The notes beneath the pieces were generated by a model. That model did no database searches. It saw only the letters and a list, made by a program, of their open reading frames with translations, and had not been told where the DNA came from. This document shows, one piece after another, positions 1 through 11,292 of a stretch of 64,000 nt of DNA (positions are counted from its first letter, which is position 1; each line of letters starts with the position of its first letter). Origin of the DNA: Gracilariopsis chorda (taxonomy: Eukaryota > Rhodophyta > Florideophyceae > Gracilariales > Gracilariaceae); assembly GCA_003194525.1 (NCBI GenBank), contig NBIV01000205.1:1-64000 (forward strand), read 5' to 3'. The position numbers and the translations under genes were made by a program.

Positions 1-411
1 TTTGATCGATGCAGAAATGTCAGTGTACATTTCTCATACCGGAGCTTGTAGATTGAACAAGTGATGTCAAGCAATACTATTTGCCTTGTCAACGGAGCTC
101 TGCGACAAGAGCTTGACATATGATGTTAAGGAGCTGTCTAAGTCGCAGGAAGCGAGTGCGATACGAAAAGTGGGAGGTTGGAAGGTCACTACGGTTGCTT
201 GGCGAGGGAAGCATGGGGCTTGAGAACAGTGGGGTGGCCGGAACAGCCCGAGAAGTGGAGGTTAGAGGACGAAGGCATGCGGCAACAAAGGTAGAAGCTT
301 TTCGGTCGCGATGGAACGCGACGCCAAGAACACAGGGTTATAGCAGAACGGAGGTAAATCATGGAGTTACATGTTGTTGCGATTCTGTCTCTTGCGTACA
401 AAACCTAGTCT
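1..411. other. Unassigned sequence left of the Harbinger transposase tail
   Basis: No convincing gene is seen here. The open frames present are short and low-complexity. The stretch could be the 3' flank of the PIF/Harbinger transposase gene whose last codons end at 412, but no terminal inverted repeat was identified. Confidence 0.4.
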
Positions 412-564
412 TCAAAGTTGTTCAGCGAGAGAATCTCTAATCACACTGGTGTCTCTCCTCCAATGTCGTGATCTTCTGTTATCTCTTTCAGTGTGTAGCA
501 TATCTTGAATGTGGACTATTGGGGAGCCTCTTACACTGTTCAGTTCATGAGTTGGTACCATATC

Positions 565-1387
565 TGTGGTGCAATGCCCCAAAGGGGAAAAACACCGAAA
601 GACGTTCGGGATCTTCCTCTCACGAGGTGAACCCAGTTGGGTAGAGCCCTCCCAGAGGTGTCACGGCGAAGCCGGTTTGTAAGACCAGGGACACCTGTCG
701 CGACTCGCGCAGGGAGGTGAAGGCGAAGAATCGGTATCCGCGTGAGCGGGGTGTGATCCTCAGTAGAGGTATGTTTCCACGTAAGTGGGGGTGTGTGAGC
801 GGATGCGCACACGAGGGCCGCGGATAGCGGGAGGTGCTACCCTAAAAAGGGGAAAAAGCAAGGGCGAAGAGGAGGAAGAGAGGGCGAAGTGAGTCGCGAG
901 AGCGACGGGGACGAACGGCGATGCCGGTAACAATATCCCTATACAGGGCGAAACACCAATGCAATTGGAACAATTATACTCCCAGTGATGGGTCCCTTTA
1001 GATGTGCAAGGGGGTTAGATGTCCCGTGGTTCACGGCGTTTCCCTCCAAGATAAGTAGAGCACGCGCGCAAGCGGCAACAACTAGAGCCAATTCCCCAGG
1101 TTGGGGTCCCTTGTTGGGGAAGGTTTACTGGTGCGACGGCAGTGCGCCGTCGCACTAAGTACTAGCTTTCCCAGAAATGGGTGTGAAAATAATAAATAAT
1201 ATTAACTAAAATACTCCACATTTCGTGGCAACACCCACTACTGTGGCCAACCGCCAATTGACCCAAAACCGTGTCCCACGTGTCCATACCCACCATTGTG
1301 GGGCGTAGTTCATATACACTACACAACCGATAATATCGGGAAAACGATCAAGTACCAAGAATCCCTCCCTGAGGGCGTTGCACTTCA
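565..1387 (-). repeat. 3' LTR of element 1
   Basis: This 823-bp LTR has TG...CA ends with imperfect terminal inverted repeats (TGTGGTGCAA and TTGCACTTCA). It is nearly identical to 11293-12117 and related to the solo LTRs at 60516-61342 and 62890-63717. At least 27 perfect hairpins with stems of 4 or more bp and loops of 5 nt or fewer can be listed in it. The longest is a 10-bp stem at 1131-1140/1146-1155. Confidence 0.95.
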
Positions 1388-1398
1388 TATCCCCCCCC
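1388..1398 (-). other. Polypurine tract of element 1
   Basis: On the minus strand a run of eight G followed by ATA lies directly against the 3' LTR. This is the expected position and composition for the plus-strand primer of an LTR retrotransposon. Confidence 0.8.
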
Positions 1399-1443
1399 TA
1401 AGACGGGAAAACGACCGTGGACGCGGAGGATTCCCAGACGAAA

Positions 1444-3045
1444 ATGGGTGATAAAAGCGCGTGCTCTGTCTCCGGTTCTCCGGTAAATCCCTCTGCACCA
1501 GAGTCATCGAGCGCACAAACAACAACAACAACCACCCTCGAAAAGGAAGAAATGAACAACGACAACAACATCAACAACCACAGCCAACCTCCGAGACTTC
1601 TCGGGCGATACACCACCGGTTTCCGGTCAGTTCCCCTGCCTCAGGGCGATCGACATCCGGTACAACCGGGGAATATGGCTGCTGCAGCCGACAATCCCTT
1701 CGCAGTACCACCTTCGGTGGTGTCCTCCGGAACCACTCCGGTGTCCAACTGGCCAACCTACAACACCCTGGGGCTCAACCCGATGAATCGGAATCACGCG
1801 TCGCGCCTGCGCCTTGCCCCGTGGTTCCACCCGGTCGCTGTCCTCAATGAGGGATTGGTCACCGCTTATGCGGATGGCTCAGACACCCTTCCGGGGGATC
1901 TGCCCAGAGCAGTCACCACATCGTGGGATTGGCGTCACCGGATTGCGATTCCGCGTTACCACCTCCGAAAGAAATTCGGGCGAGACCGTCGCTGCGGCAC
2001 AGACCGCGTTGACGCGCATGGCGTATCAACGGCAGAGCCAGGCTCCATTCGATGTGCCGGTCCCACCGGAGTTTGGCTTCGACGTTAGCTACTTCCGCAC
2101 TCGCGGGGAGATTGGGTACGGCGAGAATTTGTTCCGCCTCGAGACCCTCGCTTGGAGGAATTTCCCCGCAGCGCGGCAAGAAGCCCTTTGCTGGGAGCGA
2201 CCGATTATTCGGGCGGAGTTCAGGTACCTTCCCCGGCAATACCGGTCCAACTTTCTCCAAAATTCATACGCTACGAGCGGCGTTGGCGATCCCGATTCGG
2301 GTATTTTATGCCGTATCAGAACGTGGAGATAGAGCGGATTGCGCCGCCTCACTGACTAGGTCGGTATGTAGCACTCCCCGAGTGGTGGCGCTTCCATGAA
2401 GCCTGCCGGGGGTGCTACATAGAACTCCCGTCGGTACTTACGTACCTCGGTTCGCTGCTCATGCAGGATCCCCGGTCGGGGTTGTGGTCCGTAGTGGTTA
2501 CGGAGTGGGCGGCCCGCAGTGCGGCTTATATCCTCAACGAGGCGTACGACCAGTATCTTCTCTGGTTCCTTCAACCGCGTGTGCGGGCAGCGATCCGAAA
2601 CCTGGATCTTCGCATTCCCCTTGGGGGCCAGGCCAAAAATGAAGAGGTCCTCCAATTACTTGGGTACATCGACAGCGTTAGCTGGAGTGAGGTCCCGCTG
2701 GAGCAAAGTGGTCGTCTGGATGGCGGCAGCGGTAACACCGGTGGTCCGGGACTCGGTAGAAACACCGCCCTTGTGGGGAATTTTATCTACTTCGACCCCT
2801 GGGAGTTCCGGGAAATTTCCTCCGAGGAGGCGCGCGAGCTTCGCGATACGCCCCGGCATGTGCCGGAAGACCACCCGGTGGGGTACGTCGATTCTGACGA
2901 CTACTACCGCGCATACGGCGGGGATGACCCAATGGTCGATAACGAACCGGAAGAACCCGGGGAGATGGACGTAGAGGAAACCGGCGCTAGCGCGGAAAGC
3001 TTTCCCAGAGGGGTATCTCCGGCCGAGCCGGCTGCTGACCCTTAG
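1444..3045 (+). pseudogene. Antisense ORF carried by element 1, unknown function
   Basis: A plus-strand coding region lies between the 3' LTR and the end of Pol, convergent with Pol. The first in-frame ATG is at 1444. The frame is open to 2088, shifts to another frame (open to 2332) somewhere around 1920-1980, then returns to the first frame, where a TGA at 2353-2355 interrupts it. It stays open to 3045. Together it would encode about 530 residues: a Ser/Thr/Asn-rich N-terminus, a middle rich in Trp, Tyr and Arg, and an acidic C-terminus. I recognise no domain. Long protein-like sequence in one orientation suggests a real gene that has decayed. It could be an accessory gene or a captured host gene. 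Confidence 0.5.
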
Positions 3046-3395
3046 GCGGCAAGTGCCGGACCTTCTATCCCCAGCGGGGGTGACGGCGAATGAAAACGAG
3101 ATCATCGCACGTTTTCTCCGGGGTGCCGGTCCTAGCGCTGCCGAGGTATCGGGGGATTTCACCACCATGGCAGACGCGTTGGCCTACCGCCTTGCTGGGG
3201 GTTTACGCCCCGGACGATGGGGGTGAGTGAAACCTCTAGTCCAGTTTCCTGGTTCTTCTTTCCCTGGCTATGCCAGTTAGTGTAGTGTAGTATTGTGGGG
3301 AGCTAGCTGCTCCCTTGAATAAACTTTCCCGTTTTAGAACGGTGCTTCTCGTTTGAGTTCCCCGTCTTCGACGGACCTTGCCTTGTTATCCTTTC
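3046..3395. other. Non-coding spacer between antisense ORF and Pol of element 1
   Basis: This 350-bp stretch separates the convergent antisense ORF and the Pol frame. No ORF is supported. Both units probably terminate here, but no termination signal was identified. Confidence 0.4.
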
Positions 3396-6300
3396 CTATC
3401 GCTCTTCCGCTCGCGCGGCAACGTTACCCAACTTGGGCATTAACCAGCGTGGCTGGGGCTGCAGTTCCCGTTTGACGGTGGTATTGCAGGACCTGCGACC
3501 GTGGAGGTGTTCAATTGGCTCCCACGTATCCCCACTGGGGTCATACCCGTACCAGCGGACGCGGTATTGTAGAATACCATCCTGATCCCAGGTGTGTCCG
3601 ACAAGTCGGTCTACTACGAACTCTCGTTCGTAGACCTGCCAGCCGTGCCGGGTGGTGGTTGTACTTCCTTGCGGGGGCTGCCCGCTGTGCGGTATAATGT
3701 CCCTTAGCAGGGTGTTCGGCGATAACTCCGGCGTTGCCGTGCGATGTGATAGCGGCCGCTGCTCATGCGGGAAGATATCCCTCAAAAGGGTGTGTGGTGC
3801 CACGGTTTTCACCGGCAAGTCATTCCCATTGGGGTAGGTTCATTTCCGCTTTCGCCGTAATGCGGGCGGACCGCCATTCGGCGGGGGACTTGGGCTCCGC
3901 CTTCGCGGTTGAGCTCACGAACCGCGAGTTTGCGGGAAGATGACCGCTCCTGCGGGGTCGGCATTTCCACAATCCCCTGGGGGTCCCGTGCGACACGGTG
4001 ATTGGGTGGCAAACCGCCTTCCTGCCAGGCGCAAGAGCGCTCTGCACCATACGATGCCGTGGTGTCCCCGGCTACTGACGGGTTTCCTGGGGCTAACTCC
4101 GGTACGACCGGTTTTGAGCGTTCGATAGCGCGCGTTATTTCCCGAGTTCCTCGGTTCTTCGCCGCAGCGTTGCGGGGGTTGGCGCAAATTATTCCCCGTA
4201 GCGGGGGCTTCGATTTCCGTCAACGACGGGGGGCGTTTCCGGTGCTGGCGAGCCAGGGCTTAAAGCTTCGACTGCGGCTTGGCTGCCTTTTTCCCCAAGA
4301 GGGGTGTGGGTATTTCCCTGTGAGGCCGGCCTATCTGGGCGCCCCTTCTACGCAAGGCGCGGGTCTGATCGACCTGATTGAACCGCTTCTGCGGGGACTT
4401 CTGCCAACGGCGGCTTCGAGGCATCGCCCTGCTCAGGGGATTGGGGGCAATCGTCACCATACTCCCTTATCGGGGATCCTTCCCTGACAGGGGTGTGCGG
4501 TAGTTGCGCTTCAACTTCCCGTGTAGCACGGTATGTTTTCCGCGTTTGTGGCGATGCCTTCGGGGATGGATCGGGCGATTGCCTTTCCGCTGCTGCGGTA
4601 TTGGAGGGAGGCTTCTCGTTTTCCCGTGACAAACGGTGTATTTGCCGCTTTTGCGGGGCCTGCGCGTCTGGTTCCTGTTGCACAGCACTGCCGGGAACGG
4701 GGGATTAGTGTCGCGTGACATACTCCGTGCTCCACGGTCAGTGTTCCGTATGTTACGGTGTGTTTCCCGTTGCGACGGCGATATCGTTCCTCGAAAACGA
4801 GTGTTCTCCTCCTCCTTAGACGGAGCGGCGGGATAAGGGATAACATTCCCCGCCTGGCGGGTATAGATGCGCGCCAGTGGGGCAGACGTGGTAGGGGCGG
4901 GCGCTGAGGGGCCCGAATTACCCGGCTGAGCCGGTGGGTCCGACAGAGTCGGTAGGTCTGAGAGTCCCCGGCTGGGGTTTGGTAGTACCGTAGGTCTAGT
5001 ACTCCCGGATGGTTCCGGTGTTGCAGAGTCCATAGAAACGGGGTTGCCTGGATCCAGGACTACCTCTGACGAGGGAGAAGGGGCAAGGACAACACGATCA
5101 GGGGAAATCCGTTCGTGCGTGTCGCCCATCTCTACCACGACAGTGTCGGTGTTAACAGAGATGACCTTGAATGGTCCATCCGCCACAGGCGAAAGTTTAT
5201 GGCGCTTCTCCCGTTCCGGGTTGTAGTACTCCTTCCTTATGAAGATGTAGTTATTCGCCCGAATCGGGGACGGTTTCCCTCGCAAGCGAGCATCAAAATC
5301 CCGCTTGTAAGCGGCTTGGGCCCGTGCCATAGACTTCCGCGCAGCGGGGACCAGCTTGGAAAGCCATTGCTTCCATTGCTGCCGGTAGATACCCACAGAT
5401 GGGAAATTGTCCAAGGTAGCTTGGGGTTCCAGCGCCACAGGCGGGGGTGTTCTAGATAGAACCAACTCGAATGGCGAAACTCCGGTAGTCCGGTGTACCT
5501 GCGTATTGTACGCGTAGGTTACCGCATCAGCGTAGAGATCCCAATTCGTTGGGTGGTCAGCAACGTAGGAACGTAACGCCGCGAGTAACGTCCGGTTAAA
5601 CCGTTCAACTTGCCCATTACACTGGGGGTGGTAGGTAGTCGTGAACACGTTCTTGACATCCAGAATGCGACAAACATCCTGGAAGAACTTGCTCACGAAC
5701 TGCTTCCCGTTATCGGAGAGCACCTCCACAGGGGGACCGTAGACAAAAATCCAGTGCGTCACCAGAGCCTGGGCCACCGTGAGAGCGGTTATCCTCCGAA
5801 GAGGGACAGTCCGTACCAGCTTAGAAAAGCGGTCGATGATGACAAGTAGAAACTTGTTTCCACGTTTTGTGGTGAGTAGTGGTCCGAGAAGATCAATTGC
5901 GATAAACTCGAGTGGCGCCCTTGCGTGGAATAGTTTCATCTTCTTCGCATTTTTGCGGAGCTTGACGCGATTCTTCGCGCATTCGCTACAAAACCGCACA
6001 GTTGCGTAGCAATCCACCGCCATTGCGGGCCAATAGAAATCCCTTCGCAGGGTTAGGTAGAGTTTCCTCCCACCTGGGTGACCTCCAATGGGGGCGTAGT
6101 GTGATAGATGTAACACCCGCGATTGCAGGGAATGTGGTACCACAATCTGTGGGCGGGCTTCGACCTTCCTTACGAGGTAGCCTTTGTCGTTTACCCCGAA
6201 AGGGAGATCTTCACCACCGTTGATACGGGCACGAATTCTCGTACAGAATGGGTCGCCGAATTGTTCTCGGATCATTTCTTCCGGTGATACCGGTACAAAG

Positions 6301-8996
6301 TTTCCCGGTAACGGGTTCTCAGATTTATCTCGCGATGCGAGTAGTTCGTCAAAATCAGCATCCTCGTCCCAGGTTTCTGGCCTCGCTTCGACGGCATATT
6401 CCGGATCATCCGGGTCTATAGCCATGAAACATGGGACTTCATCATCCTCCGTTGGGAGTGCTTCCCCACTTGTGGGCAACCGTGACAAAGCGTCGGCCTG
6501 GGTGTTCTGCGCGCCCTTTTTTTAAATGACTTGAAAGTCATATTCCGTGAGGCGGAGTCTCCAGCGCATGAGGCGTCCCGACGGGTCGGAGATATTCATC
6601 AACCACCTCAATGAGGAATGATCCGTGTACACGGTGAAGTGAATTCCCATAAGGTAGGGGCGCAGAGTGGTCATCGCCCATACGACGGCGAGGCACTCTT
6701 TCTCCTATACGGAGTAGTTCCGCTCATGAACATTGAGCGAGCGCGACCAATAACCAATTGGATGTCGTTCCCCCTGGGGGGTGGTTTGAAAAAGAGCACA
6801 CCCGACTTGGTAGTCGCTCGAGTCTGTATCTACAGAGTATGGCAACCCAAGTTTTGGGAGATGTAGGATTGGTGCTGATGTGACAGCCTCCTTCAAGGAG
6901 TTAAAAGCTTCCGATTGCTCGGGCATAAATGTTCCCAGTTTTGGGGGGTTCCCCTTTCGCAACAACGCGTTCAGGGGCGCCGCAGTATCCGAAAAGTTCG
7001 GGATAAACCGTCGATAGACGTTGACCAGCCCCAGAAAGGAGCGCAGTTCCGTTTGAGTACGGGGTTCTTTCGCCTCAACGAGGGATTTGACTCGAGCTTT
7101 CTCGATCGCTAACCGTCCAGGACGGATAATGTGACCCAGATACTTCACAGTATCTGTGAAAAACTCGCATTTCCTCAACTTGAGGGTGATTCCCGCATCA
7201 CGGAGTACGGTCAGCACGTCTCGGACGTGAGTGAGATGGTCGTCCAACGAGTTGGAGAAGATGATAATATCATCAAGGTAGACCAGACAACTCCGCCACT
7301 TAAAGCGGTTGAGTAGAATATCTACTGCACGCTGAAAGGTGGCGGGGGCGTTGGTTAACCCAAATGGCATCCGCTTGAAGCGGTACGTTACTGCATGGCA
7401 GGTGAATGCGGTTTTGTCGCGATCCTCCTGTCTGACAGGTACTTGCCAATATCCCCAATTGGCATCAAGGGCCGTGAACACGGTGGCGTCTCCAAGGGAG
7501 TCAATGCACTCGTCCATACGAGGGATAGGGTACGTGTCCCTAACAGTCACGGCATTGAGCCGGCGGTAGTCGACACAGAACCTCCAGGTTCCGTCGGCCT
7601 TTAAAGCCAGTACAACTGGGGATGCCCAGGGTGATTGAGCGGGCTCAATCACACCTGCGCGGAGCATCTTGTCCACTTGGGACTGCTCCTCTTCCCGAGC
7701 TTTCGGACCTGCCCTGTAAGGGGGTTGTGCAACCGGTCGCGCACCGGGGATTAAATCGATCCGGTGTTCCGTTGCATTAATCTCGCCAAGCGAGCCATCC
7801 CACATTGTGGTGAATTCCCGTAACATAGTACGGAGTTTGTCGCGGTGCGACTCTGGCACATGGCTGAAGTCCAGCGCTTCAAGTGCTTTTTCCGGATCAA
7901 TCCGGTCGTTGCTCGATGGAGCATTGTCCTGTGGAACAGGTGTGGTTCGCAATTCCGAGTTACTCGGTATGTTCGACGCTGAAGTAGCGGTTTCCTCCCC
8001 CTCCTTAGACTTGACGTCTTCGGACGGCGGGGCGAACTCCTCAGAAGAGGTGGTAACTCCGAGTACATCGGCGGCTGTCATCTTCGTTGGCAGCATTCCC
8101 ATAGGATTGGGGGTTACACTCCCAATTACTTGGTGTTTTACCAGATACTGGGGGTGTTTGCCAAGGTTGGCAACCAATATCCGGAAAGGAACATCCGGGG
8201 AAATGGAGACAATTCCATTAGCCAGCGGCAGCTGGGATTTCTCGTACAACGAGACGAGGGGTTGTATAACCCGAAGACCGTGTTGACGGGAATTTACCTG
8301 CACCCAGACTTGGGACTCAGGTGGTATAGAAACCGAGGCAGCGACGCGGAGCTTGGTGGACTCGCGGGACGCGGGCGGTGGTTCCTGCGCAGCAGGGAGC
8401 GGAACTTGTTTCCGAGAGGACCGCTTTAGCGGGCGGCGAACAATCAGAACCGACGATCCGTCGTCAAGTTCTACACGCCTGAGGCGGGGCCTGATTGCGT
8501 CGACAAATCTGTCGCAGTAATCACATCCCAGTATGACTGGTGCGGCCAATGAACGGCAAACGATGAAGTCCAACTTCACCACAGAGGTACCAAGTCTCAC
8601 GACGAGGTCCACTGTGCCCACCGTTTGTAACGGATTGTTGTTCGCATCCGAAATGTCGGGGACCGCGTCAGAGCGGATACGAGACCGCACAAGCGGGGGT
8701 AACAATGATTCCACAACAAAGTTGGGGCCTGCACCTGTATCCAGGACGGTGAGAAACCTCACCATAAACTGGTGGTCAAGGCCAAGGTCGGCATAGACCT
8801 TATAGTTGCGCTTGGCCAAGACCAAGACTCTACCGGGAATCCGGGGATTTTTACTCCGTATCCACGGGCGACGCAACACACCGAGGTGCGCAGAGTCCGC
8901 GTCAGCGGTGTCTTTCCTCGAGAGGACTTTCACCGGGGAGCGAGGCGAGGACGCCTCGGGCGCCAACAGCCTCGTTCTTGAGGACGCCTCTCCCAA
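3396..8996 (-). pseudogene. pol: Element 1 Pol: protease-RT-RNase H-integrase-chromodomain, with in-frame stops
   Basis: One minus-strand frame runs from the ATG at 8996 to a TAG at 3396-3398 without frameshift, interrupted by stops at 6705-6707 (TAG), 6522-6524 (TAA), 4467-4469, 4260-4262 and 3915-3917, with a further break just upstream of 3818. Domains in order are: aspartic protease (DTG at residues 86-88, ILGCDY later); reverse transcriptase with the YLDD catalytic box near residue 570; RNase H (VDTDSSD, then TDHSSLR after the first stop); integrase with an HHCC zinc finger, the D-D-E triad (AIDLLG, SDNGKQF, GQVERF) and a GPY/F-type module (DGPFKV); a long repeat-rich linker; and a chromodomain at 3500-3640. 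Chromodomain plus GPY/F places it among chromoviruses of the Ty3 group. The stops make this copy defective unless suppressed. Confidence 0.93.
3497..3635 (-). other. Chromodomain at the C-terminus of element 1 Pol
   Basis: The segment begins YEREFVVDRLVGH and continues with QYRVRWYGYDPSGDTWEP. These are the conserved strands and aromatic-cage residues of a chromodomain. In chromoviruses this module follows the integrase and steers integration to particular chromatin. Upstream of it the motif TLLRDI-F/I-PH occurs twice about 30 residues apart. Confidence 0.85.
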
Positions 8997-9013
8997 AGGG
9001 GAGACTCCCTCAG

Positions 9014-11187
9014 TTAGTTTTCCGCCTTCGGCGGTGGGTTGGTTTCCTCGACAACGAGTGCTTCATCCCGTTGACGGGGGTTTCTATCCACATAAGCGGG
9101 GGTTGCAACGGATGGTTGCGTGATCTCCCGAATCGGGGTGTATGAAGCTTGCCGCGCACGCGGGATCTGTGGTAGGGCATGGGAAAAGTCCGTTTTAGCA
9201 CGGAGGTAGGAAGCCGTCGGGACGGAACGTCTCTCCTCTGGAGTGAGGGCCTCATAATTTGCCACCACCTTGGCCATATCCTTCAGTGAACAAATACACT
9301 GAGGTGAGGTATGGCCATGGGCATAACACAGGTGGCAAATGAGAGCCAATACCGCGACACGCGGATTATTATTCCGAGTATCGGAGAAGCGAACCGCAGG
9401 GCGGGTGTCAGTCCATCCAGGCCGTTGATAACGGGATTGACGGTTTGAAAACGGGAGTCGTTGGGGTTGAACCCGACTGTTACCACCGTACAAAACGGGG
9501 TCTTCCGTTCCCGTATCACGGGTCATCTCCGTCGTTGACGGTAAATCACTGGTGGGTATCGACACACCATCCTCCTGCACCAAATGCACGGTATCAACTC
9601 CCTGTCCAGGGTTCCCATCCGCGGTGAGCGGGAGTGAGGAAGCTTCGCTTTCCAGCAACAACGCCTTGGCGGATTTAGACCGATTGTTCGGAGTTCTTGC
9701 ACGAAGTGCATCCCCTTCCGCTCGGGCGTGTTGGACCAGCTCGAGGTAGGTGATCCTCCGCTTGTCCTCCCGATAACGGGTAACTAAACTCCGGATTGCC
9801 GGGTCAAGACCATCAATGAACATGGTACTGCGCTCCCCAGCGGGGTATACGTTACCACATCTGTGGAAAGCCTTGTTAAGGCGCACCGAGTAATCGGTCT
9901 CGGTCTCTCCAGCACGCTGGCGTGTATCTCGCAAAGCGAGGATAGCCTGCTGAATAGCGGTGTTGGTGGCGTAGGAGCGCAGAAGATACTGCACAGCCTC
10001 CGGCCAGCAAGTAACTCCTCCCTCGGAGGCACGAGAAGATCCTCTGACAGAGTTGTATTGGTCCTCCGCCATTCCCCGTAAGAAATACGGTAAAGCCAAA
10101 TAGGCTTGTCCCTCATTCATACCGAGGATATCGGCCTCCGCTACAAAGCGGGATAGGAAATCCAGTACTAGGACTGGGTCCTCTCTAGTGAAATACTGGT
10201 TGCGGAGCGAGAGCTGCATTCGCTTAATGCATTCTCGCACCTTTCCCGTACCACGGGGCGTACGTCCAAGTGACGAATCTTCGAGCCGGTGCTACCGGTA
10301 TGATAAAAGCTTCCGGTAATCTGGGTTTGTCGGTTTCAATTCCCGGAGACCGGGGTGTCTTCTCCCCTTCTGGCGGGTTCGGACCACACCTTCAGTGGCC
10401 GATGACCGCTTCGAGCGGGAGGAGTAGCCTCGCTTCTCGTCCTCCGAGTCGGAGTCCGAGGAGCTCGAGCTAACCGAATGGTTTCGGGATGAGTCCGACG
10501 ATGTCGAAGAATCGGAGTCCGAATATTTTCGGTGGTGTTTCCGTCGATGACGGCGTTTCTTCTTCCCAGCAAGCTGGTCGTTGTGCGATGCCTCGTTTAC
10601 CGGATCATCCGGGGATGGTTTGTCCATGAGGACGAACTGCTCCAGCGTCTCCAGGCGGGCACCAATCCAATCAAATCGGGCTTCAACTCCTTCGATGAAG
10701 GTGGCGGGTTGTCCCAAACTCTCCAACACGGAGTTGACGTCAGACCGCATAATACGGAGTTCCTCGGCGACCTGCTTTACGGGGGTTGCCAAGACCACCT
10801 CTTGGAGGGATTTTAGTTCCCCTACAAGGGTGTCATGGGCAGTCCACAGAGCGCAGACCTGGGATTCCAGGGAAGTCCCCTGGGGTTGTTATCGCCCGTT
10901 CCACGGGGGCTTGAAGCCGCGACAGCGAGAGCAGGCCGGGGTGTCTGGGGCACTGCGGCAACAGCCGGAGTCGATGCTGCATTCCCCTGCGGGGGTGATA
11001 ACGAGGGCAAAAGGAGGTTCCGGGGTTCCCGGTCGGGGGTATCATTCCGCGATGAGGCGGCGCCAGTACGGCTGGAACTTGTCCGTATAGGGATACGGGG
11101 TACGAACCGAACTTCAGAAGTGTCCGCGTTGTCGCGGGAGCGACTACGCGTAACCACTGGCTCCGCATCGGAGGGATTTCTCGACAT
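9014..11187 (-). pseudogene. gag: Element 1 Gag, frameshifted and with one stop
   Basis: The first ATG after the primer binding site is at 11187 and opens a Ser/Arg/Pro-rich N-terminus. A frameshift near 10830-10880 moves to the frame that continues to 9014, broken once by a TAG at 10292-10294. After a Ser/Asp- and Lys/Arg-rich linker there is a retrotransposon capsid-like region (GMAEDQYNSVRG ... YSVRLNKAF ... FIDGLDPAIRS). A single CCHC zinc knuckle (CHLCYAHGHTSPQC) lies near the C-terminus. Pol starts 17 bp downstream in another frame. The TAG lies in the loop of a perfect 5-bp hairpin. Confidence 0.85.
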
Positions 11188-11271
11188 GAGAAAATACCGT
11201 TACGACGGGAAACGATCACGGAACTTCCGGTAAATAAAAACAAACCTCGTAAGAGGGAAAACAAAAACCGA

Positions 11272-11289
11272 TTCTAGGTCGGGAGACCA
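11272..11289 (-). other. Putative tRNA primer binding site of element 1
   Basis: Three bases inside the 5' LTR the minus strand reads TGGTCTCCCGACCTAGAA. This would pair with a tRNA whose 3' end is ...TCGGGAGACCA and whose T-loop side resembles TTCTAG. The TGG start and the position fit a primer binding site. The tRNA identity is not established. Confidence 0.7.
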
Positions 11290-11292
11290 CTT

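Noticed and set aside
120-440. Plus-strand 106-codon frame
   Set aside because: It overlaps the minus-strand Harbinger tail, has no recognisable features and is of a length common by chance.
540-812. Short ORF of about 90 codons present in every LTR copy (540-812, 11274-11540, 61095 on, 62848-63138)
   Set aside because: LTR copies are nearly identical, so a shared open frame is expected. It runs across the LTR edges into unrelated sequence and has no protein-like features.
565-1387. Hairpin series as a CRISPR array or tandem repeat
   Set aside because: The hairpins differ in sequence, spacing is irregular and there are no identical repeats with unique spacers.
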